Positions 29,713 to 32,908 of a stretch of DNA of 32,908 nucleotides are shown here, piece by piece (within the stretch, counting starts at the first letter, position 1; each line of letters opens with the position of its first letter). The stretch spans positions 1 through 32,908 of IMG/VR virus record IMGVR_UViG_3300027852_001419. One strand, given 5' to 3'. The notes under the pieces were generated by a model. The model ran no database searches. It worked only from the letters and a program-made list of their open reading frames with translations, and had not been told where the DNA came from. The position numbers were made by a program, and so were the translations under genes. This stretch comes from a virus.

Positions 29713-29985
29713 ATGTGCAATCGAGAGCAAAAAACAGAAACGCTACTTCAACAAGTTGCGCTGTCTTTGGGAAATATCACTTTTGCGATCGACAACATGT
29801 TGGAAGAAGGACAGCCTCCTAGCATTGAGCAAGTGCGCCAGGCTTTGGTGATGATCCGAAACCACACAGAGGCATCGTGTGAGCGCATCTATGCTCATCA
29901 TAACCCTTCCCACAAGTTAGACGTGCCAATGGTCAATTCCCCTCTGACTACGACGCTTGCCTCGCTATCAGGTAGGGCGGCCTAA
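29713..29985 (+). CDS. Small hypothetical protein under CtrA-like promoter
   Basis: A 90-residue soluble protein. A long helix runs through TETLLQQVALSLGNITFAIDNML and IEQVRQALVMIRNHTEAS, then a polar C-terminus. I choose the ATG at 29713 (GGGGAA eight bases upstream), because the predicted -10 covers the earlier ATG at 29680; an ATG at 29698 is also possible. It ends before an A-rich run and faces the nuclease gene tail to tail. Not recognised. Confidence 0.65.
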   Translation: MCNREQKTETLLQQVALSLGNITFAIDNMLEEGQPPSIEQVRQALVMIRNHTEASCERIYAHHNPSHKLDVPMVNSPLTTTLASLSGRAA

Positions 29986-30154
29986 AAAAAAGGTGTCCGG
30001 GGCTACGAGCACTTGATTTCTGTGCTTCAACGACAGGCTGCAAGCGCGATGGCACAAACGGAAACGGGCCACCGCGCCGCAAGCAAGCCCTTGCGGAGGG
30101 CTATACGGAACATACTGAACGGCGCCAGAATACCGTGCTCGGGTTACGATCCGG
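29986..30154. other. Convergent gap with a hairpin
   Basis: Between the ends of the plus-strand gene and the nuclease gene there is an A-run right after the stop and a hairpin CCGCAAG/CTTGCGG (30077-30096) without a T-run on either strand. It may act as a weak bidirectional stop. A plus-strand open frame from 30013 crosses it but has no ribosome-binding site and overlaps the nuclease gene. Confidence 0.4.
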
Positions 30155-30562
30155 TTAGTTGCACCAGAATTCTGGGCCATCCGGATACCGGCGCGCCAAG
30201 CCTTCGCTGATCAGGATGTCTCCGACATTCACACCATCTACCCGGATAATGGCCAGGGTGCGGCCATATCTGTCAGCGCCGTCACGATCGACCGTGAAGG
30301 CATTCTCGGTAAGCAGCTGCATCAATCTCTGGGAAGCCCTGTTTGCCAGCCACTTCTCACGGTTGCCTCCACAGATGTTGGTCTGTGGTTCTGGCGTATC
30401 AAACCCCATGAGGCGGATCTTCTCTCCCTCCAGCCAGATAGTGTCCCCGTCAACGACACAGGTGACGCGCTTTCCGGAACCGCATTTTCCAATGGCCATT
30501 GCCTCGACAGGTAAAGCCATCAGGCAGCAGAACAGCAGCACTGCGTGAGTTGAGCTTTTCAT
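30155..30562 (-). CDS. Exported staphylococcal-nuclease-like protein (TNase)
   Basis: A 135-residue protein with an N-terminal signal peptide (hydrophobic core about residues 7-20, cleavage likely after AMA at 23). The catalytic set of the SNase fold is present: Asp38/Asp40 in VVDGDT, Arg50, Asp55 and Glu58 in IRLMGFDTPE, and Arg101 in DRYGRTLAI, matching Arg35, Asp40, Glu43 and Arg87 of the staphylococcal enzyme. It should cut DNA or RNA outside the cytoplasm. It ends with Cys and has two further Cys pairs possible. No strong ribosome-binding site is visible before ATG 30562. Probably cargo. Confidence 0.85.
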   Translation of the reverse strand: MKSSTHAVLLFCCLMALPVEAMAIGKCGSGKRVTCVVDGDTIWLEGEKIRLMGFDTPEPQTNICGGNREKWLANRASQRLMQLLTENAFTVDRDGADRYGRTLAIIRVDGVNVGDILISEGLARRYPDGPEFWCN

Positions 30563-30660
30563 AAGGAATCCATCTCAGATCGCGACCATCGGTCGTTTAT
30601 CTCCTTTGGTCGCGCTGGTGCAATGTTGGGGGCAGGAACAAGCTCCTGCAACTAACAAGA

Positions 30661-31107
30661 TCAGCTTTCCGCTTCCCCTGTAGCTCCCTGCTTGTAGAAG
30701 ACAATCCGACCTAATTGGTCATTGGCAGCACAGGAATTGCTTTCGATCACGACGCGTTTGCTTGCCGTCAGTGGGCCAATCCCATTTTCCCGCGCCTCTT
30801 TTGCGTTTTTACACGGTGGCAATTCAACCCGTTGGTACCCCTTCGAGATCATGCACGCCTCGTAATTCCGCTTCCGTGCCTCGGCATTCGCATCTTGGGT
30901 CGCGTAAATACCGGTAAGAACTGCGACCACAATTTCAGCGCCTGGGCTACGGTTGGCCTCAACCTCCTGGGCTGCTTTCGTTTCACAAGTCGCACGATCC
31001 TGTTCAAAGTCTGAATAGCGCATGTTGGTTTTGACGAAGGTTTCCTGCGCAACACAGCCAGAAAGGGCAACACTGGCGCAAAGTACTGCGGCCGCTTTAG
31101 TTTTCAT
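30661..31107 (-). CDS. Lipoprotein of unknown function
   Basis: A 148-residue protein with a lipoprotein signal: MKTKAAAVLCASVALSGC, lipobox L-S-G-C with Cys18 to be lipidated. The mature part has several Cys (RATCETKAAQ, NYEACMISKGYQ, ELPPCKNAKEA, ESNSCAAND), likely disulphides in the periplasm. The YxxCMxxKGY pattern is common among small proteobacterial envelope lipoproteins. ATG at 31107 has AAGGA upstream. Phage-borne lipoproteins often exclude superinfecting phages, but no specific evidence points to that here. Confidence 0.75.
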   Translation of the reverse strand: MKTKAAAVLCASVALSGCVAQETFVKTNMRYSDFEQDRATCETKAAQEVEANRSPGAEIVVAVLTGIYATQDANAEARKRNYEACMISKGYQRVELPPCKNAKEARENGIGPLTASKRVVIESNSCAANDQLGRIVFYKQGATGEAES

Positions 31108-31165
31108 GAAATGATTTTCCTTCAATCTCTCGAAATTCAAAATGTTGGCTCTCACCAACTCTCCC

Positions 31166-31300
31166 TCAGATGGTATTCCATAACTGGCGGTCAACAAAAA
31201 GAGATTTTCGAGAAATCGTGTGACCGCATTGGCACTCAATGAAAATGTGGTTCTTGGCAATGACAGCTAGGAGGGTGCCGCCGGGCTTAAGACCGGTCAT
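31166..31300 (-). CDS. Tiny protein with CxC-G-H motif, end of RelA-like operon
   Basis: A 44-residue product starting at ATG 31300, which overlaps the upstream stop as ATGA. It contains IECQCGHTISRK, half of a zinc-knuckle pattern, but no second Cys pair follows before the stop. In related phage early genes a full zinc ribbon is usual, so this may be a shortened version or a remnant. The coupled start is the main reason for calling it. Confidence 0.45.
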   Translation of the reverse strand: MTGLKPGGTLLAVIAKNHIFIECQCGHTISRKSLFVDRQLWNTI

Positions 31301-31467
31301 ACCGCCCGCAGCACGTCAGCAGTTTCTCTGTAGCTTTCATGCCCATAATCAGTGTGCATCTGGTCATACCACTTGATCCAGCCTTGAAGACGGTCGGCGG
31401 GGAAAACATCTGACCACGCGTTGCCGGTCAGCTTGATTTGGCCGTCGGGGAGGCGTTCAGCTTTCAT
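31297..31467 (-). CDS. Small phage-like protein coupled to RelA-like gene
   Basis: A 56-residue soluble protein, MKAERLPDGQIKLTGNAW then VFPADRLQGWIKWYDQMH and a Tyr-rich helix. ATG at 31467 overlaps the stop of the RelA/SpoT-like gene (TAATG), and its own stop overlaps the next small gene (ATGA). The Trp/Tyr-rich helical pattern is reminiscent of small early proteins of alphaproteobacterial phages. Function unknown. It is short enough to be lost in routine annotation. Confidence 0.6.
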   Translation of the reverse strand: MKAERLPDGQIKLTGNAWSDVFPADRLQGWIKWYDQMHTDYGHESYRETADVLRAV

Positions 31468-32618
31468 TACCAAAAGGTCTCTTCTTGAGAACTCGATGAA
31501 AGCCGATCCAAAGCGTCATCCAGAAGCGTAACAAAGTCCTTTGTATCGTCGAAATAGTTCTGAAATGCAGACCGAATATCTTGCGGCATACTGGAACCAA
31601 CCAACACAGCATTTATGGTCTCAGGACGACCTTCAATGTCTGAAATTGCTTCGATCGCTTCGCGAAAGTTCGGGAAACTATGCACAAATAGCCCGTCAGA
31701 TTGTCGCTGTAGTATGGTGTTTTTCTCCAAGCCATTATACTCGGCCGCAATTTTTAGCCCTCGAAACATCTCGAGCAGACCGGACTTGCTCTCTAGCTCG
31801 AGGTAACGATCAAGAAGTTGGTTGTCGCTCATGTCAGTAAGACATCCATTTTGATCCTCATGAACTCTAGAAAAGATCTCACTGATGATCACGAACTGTT
31901 CATAGGCAGGATCAGAAGAGCTAGTAAACTTGAACCGAGAGAGCTGGGTACTGTCGTAGATTTCCACTGCCGTCGCCCAAGCATGCTGGACAAAGGTTCT
32001 GAGTTGAACCTCAAATTTCAGTCCATTCCATGGCACCCCACTGAGCGCAGCAACTTCTCTCTTGTAGACGTCATGGATGCCTCGATACCCTGTCGGCTTG
32101 GGGCGCGAAATATAATCAAACTTTTCTGGTTCGTGCATTCTTGAATGTCTAGCTCGTGAAGCATCCATCTTCTCTCGGAATGCAAGCAGATCATCTTCTT
32201 TCCTGAAAATAGCCCGAACGCCCGCGATGTCATGCATTGTAGAAAGATCAATCGCGCGACCCGTTGCAAGCTTGTCTACGATTGTGTCGAGCCGTTTTAG
32301 GCGCTGCCCCACGACTGGAAGGTCCACTTTTTCCAAACGACGCAACCAAGCCTGAGCAGTGTTTAGAACCGCACCGTGAGATGCACGCCAATTTTCGACC
32401 ACCTGAAAATCTTCACTGGATACATTCATGCCCCACCGGATCATTCCGCGACTTCCAACATCAGCGATTGTCTTTCCCGCTTTCTTCACGCGTTTTTTTG
32501 AGTTCTTCGGAACAGGCCAAGCCAAAACAATCTTCCTTTGAAACGATTCCTTATTCGGCGAGGTTATTTCCAGTCGACCACGAATCCCACCCCGCCTTGG
32601 GCCAAACTTGCGATTCAT
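31467..32618 (-). CDS. RelA/SpoT-family nucleotidyltransferase (long-form small alarmone synthetase-like)
   Basis: A 383-residue protein. The synthetase core is at about residues 70-225: MHDIAGVRAIF (Asp130, Arg135), KPTGYRGIHDVYKR (Tyr178, His182), KFEVQLRTFVQHAWATAVE (Glu203, Gln205, Arg207), all expected active-site positions. There is no hydrolase, TGS or ACT domain. Residues 225-383 form a distinct C-terminal part with no family I can name. It may make (p)ppGpp-type alarmones, pyrophosphorylate tRNA, or act as a toxin, as some prophage RelA-like proteins do. ATG 32618 overlaps the upstream stop and has GGAGG upstream. It is visibly AT-richer than the genes on either side. Confidence 0.85.
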   Translation of the reverse strand: MNRKFGPRRGGIRGRLEITSPNKESFQRKIVLAWPVPKNSKKRVKKAGKTIADVGSRGMIRWGMNVSSEDFQVVENWRASHGAVLNTAQAWLRRLEKVDLPVVGQRLKRLDTIVDKLATGRAIDLSTMHDIAGVRAIFRKEDDLLAFREKMDASRARHSRMHEPEKFDYISRPKPTGYRGIHDVYKREVAALSGVPWNGLKFEVQLRTFVQHAWATAVEIYDSTQLSRFKFTSSSDPAYEQFVIISEIFSRVHEDQNGCLTDMSDNQLLDRYLELESKSGLLEMFRGLKIAAEYNGLEKNTILQRQSDGLFVHSFPNFREAIEAISDIEGRPETINAVLVGSSMPQDIRSAFQNYFDDTKDFVTLLDDALDRLSSSSQEETFW

Positions 32619-32908
32619 GACGACACCTCCACCGTCCCAACCCAACGCGGCACATCCACGCCCTCGTCGATCCAAGCCTCGCCCATGGCATCCAGCGCCC
32701 CAGACAGCGCCGCCTTGATCTTCTGGGTCTGCTGCTTGGGAACGACCTTCACCTTGCCCCTGACCACGTACCAGCCACAGGCGCGGGCCAGCTCGGTCAG
32801 GTCGGCGCCATAGACGCAGACGGCATCCACCAAGGCACGAATTTGGATGGGGCTGTGCGATCCCATCTCGCTTGCCGACCGCGGGCGATATGACAGGGTG
32901 CCGGCCAG
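32615..32908 (-). CDS. Phage early-type protein, partial (5' end outside window)
   Basis: The frame is open from the window edge to a TGA at 32617-32615, giving at least 97 residues. Residues include ALVDAVCVYGADLTELARAC, a basic patch RGKVKVVPKQQTQKIKAALSG and a C-terminus with DEGVDVPRWVGTVEVSS. An in-frame ATG at 32866 could start an 83-residue form, but the frame continues beyond it without a stop, so the gene probably begins off the window. It precedes and overlaps the RelA-like gene (ATGA). GC-rich like the late genes. Function unknown. Confidence 0.6.
   Translation of the reverse strand: MAGTLSYRPRSASEMGSHSPIQIRALVDAVCVYGADLTELARACGWYVVRGKVKVVPKQQTQKIKAALSGALDAMGEAWIDEGVDVPRWVGTVEVSS

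Noticed and set aside
30013-30210. Plus-strand 65-codon frame
   Set aside because: TTG start without ribosome-binding site, and overlap with the end of the clear nuclease gene on the other strand.
1-32908. CRISPR arrays, insertion sequences and rRNA genes
   Set aside because: No regularly spaced direct repeats of array type, no transposase-like product, and no rRNA-like sequence were noticed on either strand.

Overview
The window is the late half of a temperate tailed phage (a prophage or its packaged form) plus an adjoining accessory/early region, from an alphaproteobacterium, probably of the Rhodobacterales/Roseobacter kind. That host assignment is an inference. It rests on the high-GC coding bias, a GTA-type three-segment holin family, TTAA-N7-TTAA sites of the CtrA type, and the general look of the proteins; no host housekeeping gene is present to prove it. 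Almost every gene is on the minus strand, so transcription runs from high to low coordinates.

Reading in the direction of transcription (right to left): 32908-31166 is the tail of an early-type operon in which a RelA/SpoT-family synthetase sits between small phage genes, every junction overlapping. 31107-30155 carries two exported proteins, a lipoprotein and a secreted staphylococcal-nuclease-like enzyme. 29985-29418 holds two small plus-strand genes, each behind a CtrA-like promoter. 29036-27374 is a tight four-gene operon led by a Panacea (SocA-like) antitoxin-domain protein followed by membrane proteins. 27188-26823 is a small exported protein. A complete tRNA-Gly(TCC) at 26748-26674 and an array of three alternating 11-bp boxes with exact 9-bp gaps precede the late operon.

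The late operon (26601 to 1) is a chimera. Its head and packaging part is lambda-like: Nu1, a GpA-type large terminase interrupted by a 352-residue intein, gpW, portal, S49 protease with a nested Nu3-like scaffold, decoration protein, capsid protein E. Its contractile tail is P2-like: V, W, J, I, H-type collar fibre, an accessory fibre/spike, sheath FI, tube FII, chaperones E/E' with a canonical -1 slippery heptamer, tape measure T, U, X, D. Adhesin-like genes, a cluster of small membrane proteins, a GH19 endolysin, a holin and a permuted NlpC/P60-like peptidase close the left end. Just inside the late operon, before the terminase, are a gpZ-like minor tail protein and an 86-residue protein resembling the Acb2/Tad1 cyclic-nucleotide sponges that block CBASS and Thoeris defence.

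Together the genes give a complete packaging, head, contractile tail and lysis programme, with cargo that looks aimed at host or phage conflict: the Acb2/Tad1-like protein, the Panacea operon and the RelA/SpoT-like protein. No integrase, repressor or replication gene is visible, so the element extends beyond at least one window edge. All family assignments come from reading motifs and gene order; no database search was run.
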